Of a stretch of DNA of 64,000 nt, positions 29,167 through 42,900 are shown in pieces. The first letter of the stretch is position 1. Each line of letters starts with the position of its first letter. The notes beneath the pieces are model-generated. The model did not search any database. It was not told where the DNA came from and saw nothing but the letters and a program-made list of their open reading frames with translations. The stretch spans positions 118,046 through 182,045 of the forward strand of contig CAMPET010000069.1 of assembly GCA_946803715.1 (NCBI GenBank), in the 5' to 3' direction. The DNA is from Beroe ovata (taxonomy: Eukaryota; Ctenophora; Nuda; Beroida; Beroidae). A program made the translations under genes and the position numbers.

Positions 29167-30958
29167 TAGATCGATACAAAGTTCATGAAGGTCTTCCAAG
29201 GGTATCGTACGAACTGTGATTGATATCCATGCCAAGTATAGACGTATTTATTGCGCTTCCTTAGAACAAATTGGAGTTTGTTTATTTGAATAGTGTATAT
29301 AATAATAATAAGGGTATTTTCGTGATTTCTAATCTATTTCGTAAACATAAAGCATGAAAAGTGTAATGATATGTTTCGAGATAAAGTTATAAATGTTGCT
29401 GCTTATGCTGACAGTAAAATGATTATAACCCACGCTATTTGAATTGAAATAAGTAACTTGATTTGTTAAAGTTTTATTCAATTGTAATTTCAATGATAGG
29501 AAACGCGAATTTAATGTTCATTAATTCACAAAATGATCAAATTAACAACTTGTTAATCTCCCTTTAGGTTGAGTGTGTGTATTTCTGCGTGTGTGTATGT
29601 GTCTGTGCGTATGTCTGCATCAGTGTGTATCTGTCCGTGTGTGTGTTGCGGTGCAATGTACAGCTGTATGTATATCACGATATACTGTGTAATCTAATAC
29701 GGCTCCTTGGGTAACACAACACATCAAAACACTCCATCCCTCCCTCACCCTATTATATCATACTGCTGTGTGATGGTAACTGTTGCATATTACATACTCT
29801 GATCAGCACTTGTATCTCTTTCACCGGCCACTGTGTGTGTGTGTGTGTGTGTGTGTGTNNNNNNNNNNNNNNNNNNNNNNNNNNNNNNNNNNNNNNNNNN
29901 NNNNNNNNNNNNNNNNNNNNNNNNNNNNNNNNNNNNNNNNNNNNNNNNNNNNNNNNNNNNNNNNNNNNNNNNNNNNNNNNNNNNNNNNNNNNNNNNNNNN
30001 NNNNNNNNNNNNNNNNNNNNNNNNNNNNNNNNNNNNNNNNNNNNNNNNNNNNNNNNNNNNNNNNNNNNNNNNNNNNNNNNNNNNNNNNNNNNNNNNNNNN
30101 NNNNNNNNNNNNNNNNNNNNNNNNNNNNNNNNNNNNNNNNNNNNNNNNNNNNNNNNNNNNNNNNNNNNNNNNNNNNNNNNNNNNNNNNNNNNNNNNNNNN
30201 NNNNNNNNNNNNNNNNNNNNNNNNNNNNNNNNNNNNNNNNNNNNNNNNNNNNNNNNNNNNNNNNNNNNNNNNNNNNNNNNNNNNNNNNNNNNNNNNNNNN
30301 NNNNNNNNNNNNNNNNNNNNNNNNNNNNNNNNNNNNNNNNNNNNNNNNNNNNNNNNNNNNNNNNNNNNNNTGTCTCGCTTAGTTGGTTTGTGTCTCGCTT
30401 AGTTGGTGTGTGTCTCGCTTTTTGTTGTGTGTCTCGCTTAGTTGTTGTGTTTCTCGCTTAGTTGGTGGCAGTTTTCATATTAAACAAAGTTAAACCCAGT
30501 TTATCCATGTAAGCACCATTTCGTATGACAGTGTTTGCATAGGTTGCTTATAATAGCCCACTTGTCTGCCAACGTTCAATCTTGGTGGCAATACGAATCT
30601 TACAACAACTAACAAAGGAATCATTGTTCTTGATGGAACTAACCATTTCGTTTTAATATCATTGAGGTCACGTTAGAAACGTTTTTTAAAGTTGTTATCA
30701 TATTGCAAAATTAATACTTCTATCATTCGATAGTTCAGTATTATTTATCGTTGTTTGTGCAATGTTTATTTATTGTTTAATAAGTTATCTGTGATTCAAA
30801 ATTCCTTCCCTTCTTTGAAACGTGTCCTCGAGTGCCAGAAAACTCAACTTTTCGATGCCATTTTCATGACATATTTTCCAATACTGAATATTTCACCCAT
30901 CACTCCCCCCTGGTGATTTATCCAGGTTGTAGAGCTATGGACATTATGTAAGTGAGTC
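29167..30958. other. Intergenic region with sequence gap
   Basis: AT-rich 3' flank of LMBRD2, then TG/TGTA-rich DNA. A (TG)n run enters a 512-bp block of N (29859-30370), followed by tandem repeats. No exon is visible outside the gap. An upstream ASAP exon or promoter could be hidden in the Ns. Confidence 0.6.
30371..30468. repeat. ~20-bp tandem repeat TGTCTCGCTTAGTTGGTGTG
   Basis: Five imperfect units abut the gap. The N block therefore probably contains more copies of this minisatellite plus the (TG)n tract. Confidence 0.85.
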
Positions 30959-33900
30959 ATGTACAAGTCAGTACCGCATGAGTACAACAACAGGAAGGGC
31001 ATCATCGCGTTCCAGGCTGACTTGCGGAAGGAGCTAACCGATGGTGATGGCCTCGCTTTCGGACAGAAAGCCGGCGTCTACAAGCAGACTATCCAGGATA
31101 TTGATGCGGTGAGGGGTGTTTTGGATTCTGGGATTGCACGTGATTTGTTTCCACAGCCAATTGCTGCTGATATTTGAATGAGTGTAATTATTTATTGTCC
31201 TCAGACACTGAAGAATGACCGGAAGCACATGAAGGAGACTCTATCGGCACTATCGGACATGTTCAAAGCTGCAAATCTGTTCATAGAGGCGGAGAAGTGT
31301 TTTGCGGAGCACCTCGAAAACATGGGGACAAGTTCATTGACCACGGGATCACAGCACCCAACAATAGGTGAGTGTGGGCTTCTCTCTTATTCTCAGTCAC
31401 GCATGACGTCATGGGTGACGTCACGACTAGTTGGGGTCTTATTCACATCCCCAAACCTCCCCCCCCCCCATATGACGCTCGTCTTTTCCCTTGGCATCCT
31501 CTTTCCTCACCCGATCTTTTCTTCTCGTCCGATCTTCCGATTTTGATCGTTTTTCTCCTCGTTTTTCACTCCTCTCCGATACTCTGGGAGCTTTGTTCTA
31601 GTATTGAGACGGTAGGGTTCTCTAATATCTATACAAAGACACTAGACAGTCGTGTATTCCATGCGTATTTACCACCCCTCCTACCCCTCTTGTAATAGAC
31701 ATTTCACTTCCGTGTTTCCATACACAATACACCCACAATACAATCGACAAATCATTTGAAATTCTGCAATTAGAATTCAACTTCCGCTCGCTTCAAGGAA
31801 ATTTGAATCTGATCCAGACAGCAGTGAAACTCATGATGCTATTGTTTAGAGAATTCTGCAATGGAATGTCAGTGTTCATAGCTTCATTAGCCATTCAACT
31901 ATAAATGGTGCATGTTAAGACCACCAAATGTTATGCCTGGAATGCAGAAATTGTGAAATTGTGAGAAACTGTAGTGAACAAGATGGATTCTCAATCGTAG
32001 CCGTGACCGGTGTATCTTGACCACGACCCATCTGTTTTGTTTGACCGTTTTGAAAATTGAGATACCTTTGTTAGTTTAGAGATTAACTTCAATCTATATC
32101 AGCTGGTATAGAGATTAACAGTGTTTTCACATGACATAAATTTCCAGGCGGAGCTCTGATAAAGATGTCTCACCTTTTCAAAGGTCTCTCCTCTCTGATG
32201 ACTATCAAGGTACTATCAATCCCATATTTCGTTACGGGAAACAGCTCGTGAAATCACATTTTCACGTTACGTATATTTTGTCTTTCGTATTACGTAATAG
32301 GTTATTCTCTTCCGGGTCATAATACGGAGTGACGTCACTCCGTATTATGAGTCACGTGACTCATAATTGAATTTCAGATAAAAGCAATCAACGAGTCTCT
32401 GATTGTTCCTTTGAAAACATTCATTGATCTTGGATCCCAAAAGGTAGGTCAAACATCAGACAGTCATTTTAAGGGACATTTATGCTAAATTAGGGGCAAT
32501 AAGGGACATAAGGGACATAAGGGGACATATGGGGCAATAAGGGACATAAGGGGACATCATTTACATTCCTGTCACTGTACTTCTTGCTCACTGTACTTCT
32601 TGCTCAGGATCTGCGTGAATCGTTCGAGAAAACGTGGAAGAACTACGACACTGTCATGTAAGTTCAGTACTCGAAATTAGTACTCGAAATTAGTACTCGA
32701 AATTAGTACTCGAAATGATGAGGGAGTTTTCGCTAGCTGATCCGCATGAGCATACCAACCGCTTATTAAGACCCGATTTTCACCCAGACCAATTCCGTAT
32801 TTAGAATGATATTTTGTGCATAAGTTTATGATTCTCCAACCTTTTAACATGGAAACGCCTAAGTACAGGACTACCAACTGCTTGAAGAATGATCACTTCA
32901 AGTTGTATCAATCACTTCAAGTTTACATTCATAAATCCTTTATGAATCTGTCAGTGATATTGCTCAGGTTAAAAAGGTCCACCAGTTCGCAATGGTATGT
33001 TGAAAATGTACAAAACATACACGTGTGTGCGTGTGTAATGTATTCTCGGTATTTTGAAACACGTGATTTTTACACGTTCCCAATATGACGTCATCAGCAC
33101 GTGTGGGGGAAGCATTGATCATGGAAAGCGTATCCTCTAATAGTCTCCGTGTAATTCCGTGTATAGCTGCTGTGTGTATAAACTATAATGTATTGTGTAT
33201 GATTGGTGTTATACATTATACAATGTACAATGTATTGTACAGTGTACACTGCCGCCACCATATTTTATCGGGTGTATTATATGGGACAGTTACACTTTCA
33301 TTGTTTCGTTCACGGAGGCAATGAAACGAGCTAAGTTATTAAGAAATATTTTCCTCATCTTCAGCTACTATGACATTGACACTAGAAATAAAATTAATTT
33401 GTTAGATAAGAAATTTTAATATACTTCAAAATTACCAAAAAATCGTAAAATGACTCAACTGAAATTTAAACTCAAATTGTATTATATTGTTAGTTAGCAA
33501 TGACGCTCATCAATAGACCGTACACTTGATGATACCATTGATGATGATGTAGCGCATTTGTCCATGATAATTGTTCCTCTCTGAGCATGATATGGATAAT
33601 TCTCAATTATGTAGATCCCTCACAAGAAATGGGGATTATTGGGCGTGTCAGCTTTGACTTGGGAAATGCCCTTATTTGGTCATTTCTGATTCTGCCGCAA
33701 TCAACTTTCTACTGCGCTGTGTAGTAATAGGTTGCTACGTATTTCATAAAAATTTAGGGATTGAAACTGGTCAGAAAGACAGTTTCTGTACGTTCTTCAG
33801 ACAATTTGATTTAAAGCGGAATTTGTGTCAACAGTAAATGATACACAAAATATACACTGTGTAGTGTATGGTATACTGTATACACAGTTCACTGTATACA

Positions 33901-36900
33901 CTGTATACCTACCTGCGATCCTAAGATAAGGATACTATTATAGGGGTTACACAGTTAGGGGGTACACAGTTCTACTGTCTACACTCTATGTGACAGTGGT
34001 GTGACACTTGTATTGTCATAAATAATTCGATTATCAGCTAATTGATAGAGCTGTGGTCACAGGAAAAGTAAGCTGCTGTGTAGTGTTGTTGACGTGGTGA
34101 ACCTGTCAATAATTTCGGACTAATTTTGTGTTACTGACATGTAAGGGTAATTATAACCTAATTCCGTGTAGCTAATTAAACCCTCTATTCCCACTATTTT
34201 CCGTGTAAAAACCAGCATTCGCAATATCCCTTTATTGAAGATCACTAATTGACTCTTATCAACCGAAAGTCCATGACAGAACTCAATACTTCTTCATCAT
34301 TTACATTGACTCCCTGTGTAGTACCATACTTATAGTGTCTCCCTGTATAGTATCATAATATGAAGCGGCGAATCTAGAACACTCACAAACCCCTAGAGTA
34401 GTAATACCTCATTACTTGATTGAGCTTGCATTTTGTCGAACAAGACGTCTATTGTGATTCGACGTTAAGATTTCAATGGCTTTCGATACTCTATTATTAA
34501 GTTTTCTGTGTTTTGTAGGACAAAAATAGCCGGTTTTCAGGCACTAAGAAAATAATAGTACCTGGGAAAATGTGATTATATCCAACTGTGACTTACATTA
34601 GTAATTTGATGAGGAACAGAAATTATCTTATCAAAGAATGACCGAGTAATAATTATAATGTCTAGTTATTACAGGCTGTGTGGGTGTGATGATTGGAACT
34701 CGTTAAATGAACGTTCATACAGAATACAGTACACACTGCGCATTTCAAGTGTACAATATAGGGAATATACATTATACATGGTATAGATGGCAGACCTTGT
34801 CAAGTCTAATCGGATTCTGGCCCTATCTCGCTTCCCTAACGGGCTGTTTGTCACTAGACTTCTAACCCCAGGTCCGAAAACCAATTTCCAAATGAGTCAG
34901 CCTGAAAATTCCTCCAGATTCGGATTCTACGTCAAAGAATAGGCTAGGGGGCCTGCATTTCCAGTATGTCTCCTGTGAAAATAATTTTGGCCTTTTTTCG
35001 ATATCAGTGAGAGTTGGAGTGATGATTGGGTGAAAAATCAGTGTCCTAGGTGCCAGTTAAGTCTTCATAAGAGAGATTCAGAATTGAAGTATAAAAGTGT
35101 AGAGTCACTCACTTCAACTTTTGCCAATACTGGGATCAGAATTTCGGAGGAATAATCTTTTTCTATAGGTATTCATGCAAATACCACGGATTTCCATGTA
35201 TTTTTGGACGCTGAATCGATTCCCGATCAAATTTTGACCCTATCTCGCTTCCCTGAGGAGCTGTCGATCATGGGACTCCGAACCTCACATTTGAGAAGAA
35301 GATGCAATTTTCACAGATTTCCCGATGAGATAGCCGAAAAATTCCTTCAGATTCGGATTCTACGGCAAAAAATAGGCCAGAAACACTTATCACCAGTCAT
35401 TGTCATGTAAAAAAATATTTGACCGATTTGTGTGTCCCATTGATTTTCGTGTTTTTGGAGGTAATGCTTCCCACGGGTTTGAAATCGTGATTTTAGCGTG
35501 GTTTCACGGCAAATATGAACTCTGCACGATCGCGAAAAGGGTTGATTCTTGTAGTGTGAGGGTAGGAGAGACGATTTGGCGGAAATAAATATTGTAAGTG
35601 CCAGTAAAATGTTCATTAGAGACCTTCAAAATCGACGTATCAAAGTGTGGAGTCACTCACTTAAACTTTCACTGATACTGACATTAGAAATTCGAAGAAA
35701 ATTTTTTAAACGATTTTAATGCAAATACCATGATTTCCTAGGTTTTTTTGGACGCTGAATCGATTCTAAATCGAATTTTAGCCCTATCTCGCTTCCTTGA
35801 AGCGCTATCTGTCGTGAATCTCGAGTTAGTGTCTTTGTACAATCCCGTTACACCCTAGTTACACCAACTTAACTATCGAGATTCACTTTTGTTACACCCT
35901 TGTTACACCCTTGTATAGCTGCCCAATGTCACACAAATTGAATAATTAGACCGAGTTGACGTTACTGTGACAAATTTGTTAATGATATGATATCACTACG
36001 ACGACGCTGTAACACAGTACTCCCATGTCATTATACGATTTCAATGTCTACGGATGTGGTTAACAATGGTTTCACCAGTGATAATATATGTCTCCACATA
36101 TTGTATACTGTATAGTATACCTCGTTGTATATTGTACATTGTAAAATGTATATTGTTTAACGTGTATACGATAATGGTGTATGAAATAGTGAGTACAGAG
36201 AGTTCAATCTGTGAAGAGTGTATACTGTATAGCACTCAAAATGTGGGAATATCCATCGTGTTTTTGAAGAGTGAAGGTAATGACTCATAACACAACCAAT
36301 CGGTATCGACTGTGATGATGTATAGATTGTGTGTGTGTACTTTCTCGAATTGTCTAGTGCAGCCACCTGGTCTAAATCTATAATTTAGTTTTGAGTAGAT
36401 TTGGTTAAAAATGCATGATTACAAATACACAGTTCCAGCGGTTTTATTTCTGAATTGTCATTTGAAAGAGAGGTACTTTTATTAAGAAATATAATAACTT
36501 CCTTGGAGCAGACACAAACATAGACACGCAGACACACACACAGTATACACATACTTTATACACGCACATGCACAGACTCACACACAGACTCAGACATACG
36601 TCACACATACACACAAACATGTAAGTGAGACTTCTGTACACCAGAACAATGCTTCATTGATTGGGCAGAAAAATCGATGTATACAATTATAATAGTGCAA
36701 TATGCTCAAACGTAATGTCTCGAATACAATGTGGTCGGGAGGTAGGTCCAATGTGAAATAAAGTTTCTATGTCATGTACATTCCGTTATACAATATTGTA
36801 TAGTGTATTGTGTACACTGTACATCTCGCATTGGGCGTGTCATGTATGTTGTACCTTTCTGGCAAATGTTTTAGGACACCGCGTTTTGTATTTTACACTG

Positions 36901-39900
36901 AAATCTCGTAATGAACATTGGTCATTGTGTTTATTTACATTCAACATGGTTTTGTTCATGATTGTTCATCTCTGATCGATTTATCGGTCGATAATCCATG
37001 CACAAAGCATGCGTTTTATGTATGCATATTTTCCGCATTTCATCAGTGCTTTTCCAAGGTCTAAAATACACTAATAGAAGCACGAAATAATATCACTCCT
37101 TCATGATTTGTGATATGAATACCCAAATATGATATGTCTATGGAATGTTGAACCCAAATACTCAGAACATTGTTTGAATTGAGTAGTAACTTGTTTATAC
37201 AACCCCCCTCTCTGTCCCTTTTCACTTTGACTGTCTTGTGACAAAAAAGGCGTGGGTTCAATAGAGCAACATCTCTTTGTCACTGTGACAAAGGCACTCT
37301 CCTCCTTTCACTTTCTCATCTGGTTACTATTGTTGTTAAAGCACGGTGTCACGTGATTCATGGTCACGTGGTATGAAATCACGCGCTGACGCTCACGTGA
37401 TTTATATTTTGCAGGAATAAGAAGCAAAAGAACGCTGAACCTCATGTTGATGCTCTTGATCCGGTGAGTATACCATCGCATTGCGACGGCTAATTAATTA
37501 AGGTGTATTAAGCATGGTTTGGAATGCTGCCATTGGTGTCAAATGTCGTAGATATGAAGAATTGCAGTTTTCAGGCCGCTTTCTTAAATGATTAAGGTTT
37601 TATCCTCGGGGCTGTATCCTCAGATGACAATATACAGTTCCTTTAAGTTGTTTCGATATCACTGAATCCGTATATACATGTTCCAAACTTCAAGATATCA
37701 TGATACACAGTACACACGCATCGCTGGTTCATAACTGTCACAACAGCAGTCTGTCATTATTGAATGGTGCATCAGTTATTCCTTATATGGTATGGAACTG
37801 TGTGCAACCACGAGCTGGACTATAATTTATGTTCGACTACGTTACTGCAATCGACCTTGTTGCAGAAAAGCGAACCACTATCAATTTCACAAGTCATTTT
37901 TCAAAAGTCCAGGTCGAATTTCACTCCTCATTCCCCAACACCCGCAGTTTGAGGACACAAGCGAGAGTAAGCGCAAAGCAAAGCACGATGTTTGCGATTT
38001 CATGATCAAGTTTAGTGAAATATCTGGGAAAACGGGGGCCGAGTTTGTGTCCCTGCTCATCTCGCTATACGACGAGGAAGTCTCGTGAGTATACTGTTCA
38101 CACAAACACACACAGACACAGACACGCACACACAGACAAACACAGACACACGTGCAAACGTCAGCTTTCATCAGCTGTTATTTACTCTCATTAAGTATTG
38201 TTTAGTAAACATAAACAATTCTTGTTGATGAAAGGTGATATTGTTTACTGCGACTCTCAATCATCCAACTATTACATACACATGTGTGAATGAACATAAT
38301 ATTTGCCATGAGCATTAAATACACAGTCGCATCACGTCATGAACTCATGAAATAGCGAGTAACTTCACATTGACATGAGCTCTTGCTGACAGCATGATCA
38401 CAAGTAAATGTTATGAATATTATGAAGTGACAAAGTAGTAGTGAATGATGTGTGAACTTTATTTCAGTTATTTTGACAAAGGCTTGGGCTCACTTAAGAA
38501 TCTTGACGCTTACCTGAGTAACTTGAGGAACGAAGTTGCAACTGTGAGTGAAATAACAAATCTGAGAGAAATGAATCACGACTCTGTCCTATGAAAAACT
38601 TCAAATTACCGTTTGAATGCGATTATTCGACAGTTAAAAGCAAACCAAGAAGCTGACAAAGCCGAACTTGAAGCAATCAGAGACAAACTGCGGCCACCAA
38701 AGCCAGAAACGTTGACCACAGCTATGGAGCAACGACAAGTCTGTCAACCAGTTCATTCCTTGAATCATAAATGTCATGTATATTCATCGAGAATGAATGA
38801 CGGTTCATTGCTTTACTATTCTCAAATACATCGTTTCGCAGAAAGAAGAATTCAGCCTGACTCAAGCTGGTGACAAGAGTTATGGGCTGAATATATCAGG
38901 AAACCTGAACAAACGAACTGAAGGGTAGGAATTTGCCATAATTGTCACAAATTTTACCCATTTTGCATTGGTTAGCGTAACGCGCGACGACATTTTATCT
39001 CTCTGATGTAGCAGTGTTAAACAGCTGCCAAAGTCACACTCGGACTTTTTGTGGCGCGCGTGGAAATTGAGCTTATCGTTTCAGGATACATCGGTGGCAG
39101 AAGCGGTATTGTAAGATCGATAACTTCCGATTCTCGATATCCCATAATCAGGTGAGTTCCAAATTCTTACCACAATGTGGTTATGAGCCTTATTCATCGT
39201 GGAGTCACCTTTTTTCATGATCAGATAATCGGTATCCTACAAGTTCTTTCGTAATTCGTTCCCAATTTCAGTCAAGTGCCCCGACAGCGAATCTATATCT
39301 GCTGACTTGTCAAGTGAAAGAAACACCTAGTTCGGCAGTAGATGGAAAGAAGAATTGTTTTCATCTCATCTCATGTTCGTCTATTTGTGATCACTTCTCT
39401 CATCACTTCTTCACCATTTTCGTCCACTCTTTGTATGATGATCTCTCACCTCTATTGTAGATGATAGAACGTACCATTTCGAAGCTCCTAGCGAAATGGC
39501 GCTTAGTAATTGGACTACAGTCATCAGGAACAATATTGACCAGAGTATAAAAGCTGAGGTGATAATTGATTGTCATTCATTTGCTTTTCATTCCTCTCCA
39601 GTCCCCATTTTCGGAAGATAATGTGTCCTCGTTTCCCTCTTCCAGACGGGAAGCTCTAGTCCGCATTCTGCCATTGATACAAACAGTGACGAGCATAAAG
39701 TTCGCGAATTTGTCAAGAAGATAATTCATAAGATACGGAACACGCCAGGAAATGATCGCTGCGTTGATTGTGGCAAACCAGGTACTAGTCTTAGTGATTT
39801 CTATCTAGCTCTTTGTTTCTGAATGGATTTCGCTCAATCGCTGTCAGGTGATCCATCTGAATGTGATCTTCCCTAGACCCGACTTGGTTTGCCGTTAACT

Positions 39901-42900
39901 TGGGTGTGCTAGTTTGTATCCATTGCTCGGGAGCTCACAGGAAGCTGGGGGTACACAACTCGAGAATTCGATCACTCGACCTCGATAACCCTGTAACGGC
40001 TGAGTTATTGGTGAGTTTTACCGCTATAGATAGGCGTTGGGAGGATGAATCAGAATATATGCAGTTGATCATATAAAAGGTTTACTATGTAGCATATTTC
40101 TTCTTTTTCGAGATCAATCCTGCTAGGGATTGATTGTACTTAGAATAGACATAATAGACGCCTCTTTTTCAGTTACTGTACAAGATCGGTAACCAGATGT
40201 ACAATGATGTATTCCGTGCTAACGCAGGGCCGTCAGATATCATCGGACCGGATGCAAATCTGTGAGTACATCATACAGAGTTCTCAGCACGTACAAATGT
40301 GTTGTCATGACAACTGATGACGTCACGAAACTCTCTCCCCCTCTTTCAGGGATGAGAGACACGCTCACATCAGAGCAAAGCACGAGGACAAGTGCTTCAT
40401 TCGACAGAAGTGTACATCCCCTCAGGAGATGGGACAGGTGGGTGAAAATGATTACGATTCGGATTTCCAAGCATGATGAAAGAATTTAAAGTGAATGAAT
40501 CTGGTTTGAACTTCAATCGAGTTTCTGTTGATCAAAGGAACTTATATCGAGAACTGTTTCTCATCATGAGGGACATGAGTCAACTCAACTTAAGATTGAT
40601 TCACCACTCTCTCTTTGATCCCTCAGTTTCTGCACAAGTGTGTCGAGAGCAAGGATATCCAGGGTCTACTGCAGGTGTTCGGTGAAGGCGTCAACCTTGG
40701 CTCACCCATCCCTTTCACACTCTACGAGGACACAGCACTTCATCTTGGTAAGTGTATCCCGCTATTTGTATGTCGGTCAACTTAGAGACTGCCTTTTTCA
40801 CAGGATTTGTCTCTAACAATCACTAACCGACTCCTTCTTCTCTCAATGAAACGCTGTCTGTGACTGACAGAGACTGACTGACGCCGTCGGTTATGCTCAA
40901 GTAATTGTCTTCCTCAGCGGTGATCAAGGAAGACGAATCGTCGCTCCATATCGTTGATTTCCTCGCACAGAACTGTAAGGGCGATGATATAGACAAGCAA
41001 GACACAGAGGGAAAAACAGGTCATCTTTTATCCTAATTACATTAAGATCTGGTATCTAATTATCCTAATTTCATCCTAATTTTATCCTATTTATACTAAG
41101 ATCTGGTATGAACACATTCTAGGACAATCTACCAACCCCCCCCATTTTTCAGCTCTTCATTTTGCTGTGATAAATAACAAGCCGCAATCCATAAAGATAC
41201 TTCTCCGTGGGAACGCGAATCCTCGGATAAAGGATAACGCAGGAAATACACCACTTGCTCTCGTCAAGGAAGAACAGGTTAGATAGAGATCCGGTTGCAA
41301 ACTTTGGTATAAGAAGGAATTAAAATTTTCGCCATGGTTTCCCATGTATATCCCATGTATTTTTGGACGCTGAATCGATTCCCGATCGAATTTTGACCCT
41401 ATCTCGCTTCTCTGAGGAGCTGTCTATCATGTCTCGGGTATTACTGAACCATTTTTTACCCCGAATTAGTTGGTATCTTTGAGAATGTCAAAATTAGAAT
41501 TTGGCAGGACTTGATTTTTGAGGATGTCAGAATTAGAAATTGGCAGTACTTGATTTGTCAGATCACTTATTTCGTACTATGTACATCGTATCATCACTCT
41601 TATCTTATCTTAAAACGATTCCAACACTGAACATGGGTCATTCAATAATCCGTCAGTCCAATAACGTGATACGACAAGCTGACAGCCATTTATCCATCAT
41701 ATGATGACATCATAACACTCATGTGACAGAACAACATAACACTGGTTATATCACTGTAACTTGACCCTATACATGAGTTTCATTACTCCTCTACCCGTTT
41801 TTATCCTACCTCAATGTCACATGACTATAAGCGTATTGTGAAAGTCTGTTTTCCCCTTTTTCTGCACACGTTCCTATTTGCGGAAACCATACTTCCCTTG
41901 GTTACTCATTACTCAACCGCAAAGTTCCTGTTCTCTCGTTTGTTGAAGTTTTCATATCTACCTTAGCTGGAGGTCTTTTTCTTTGCGTATTGATAAAAAC
42001 GTTGATAACGCTCAAAATTTATATCATTTGCTAGATAACAATCCGAACATTTCATTGTAACACACACACAGGATGGCTGTATTCGAGCAAATGAGTAATC
42101 TCGACATTATCGCCGTTACAATCGGCCTAATTGGAACTCTCCTCAACGCTATACTGGTCATGGTCATCTACAAAAACCCTAATGTTGATCAGAAGTGTGG
42201 CTCCATCTACAAGAACATCGCTGCTGTCGACGTTTTCAACTGCCTCATCATTCCCCTCTGCTTTGTTAGTCTGGACGGAGCAGGATATTCCATCGACTCG
42301 GCCTCCATCAAAAACACTGCTCTGTACCTGCTGTTTGGGGGTACGATCAACATTCCCTACATGCTCATCATACTGCTATCCGTGGCCCGAGTCATGATAT
42401 TCCGACATCAGATGTTCTACTCTCACATGATCAACAACGTGCTGGTCCAGTCGCTCTGTGTACTCTGCTGGTTCCTACCGATCGGCACCGGCCTCGGCAT
42501 ATGGATGTGTTGTCTGTTGAGCGGTAACGCGAGGAACACCACGCTGATATTCCTGATGAAGAGCCAGAGTGTTTTCACCCTGCTCCTGGTACTCACGGCA
42601 GTCATTCTGATCAGTGTCACGATATCGTTTATCAACCAGATTATCCGATCAGCGCAGCAAGAGTCCGAATCCAGGCCGATTTCCAACGCCGGATGCCGGG
42701 TTTTGGAACGGGAATTGAAATCCGCACGAAAAACATTTTCGTTGTTCTTGATAAGTATCCTGGTCTTCAGTATGTATCCGTCACTTTTCAGTGTTTCGTT
42801 TATCGCGTGTGGGCCGTATTACAATTCCACCATTCCATTTTGTAGCCCACTTCATAGTAGAAGTCTGGGCGATCCTAAGCGGGCATACGCGTACACTCTC

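Noticed and set aside
29783-30461. Open frames of about 190-208 codons across the N block
   Set aside because: They consist almost wholly of unknown bases flanked by (TG)n; no coding evidence.
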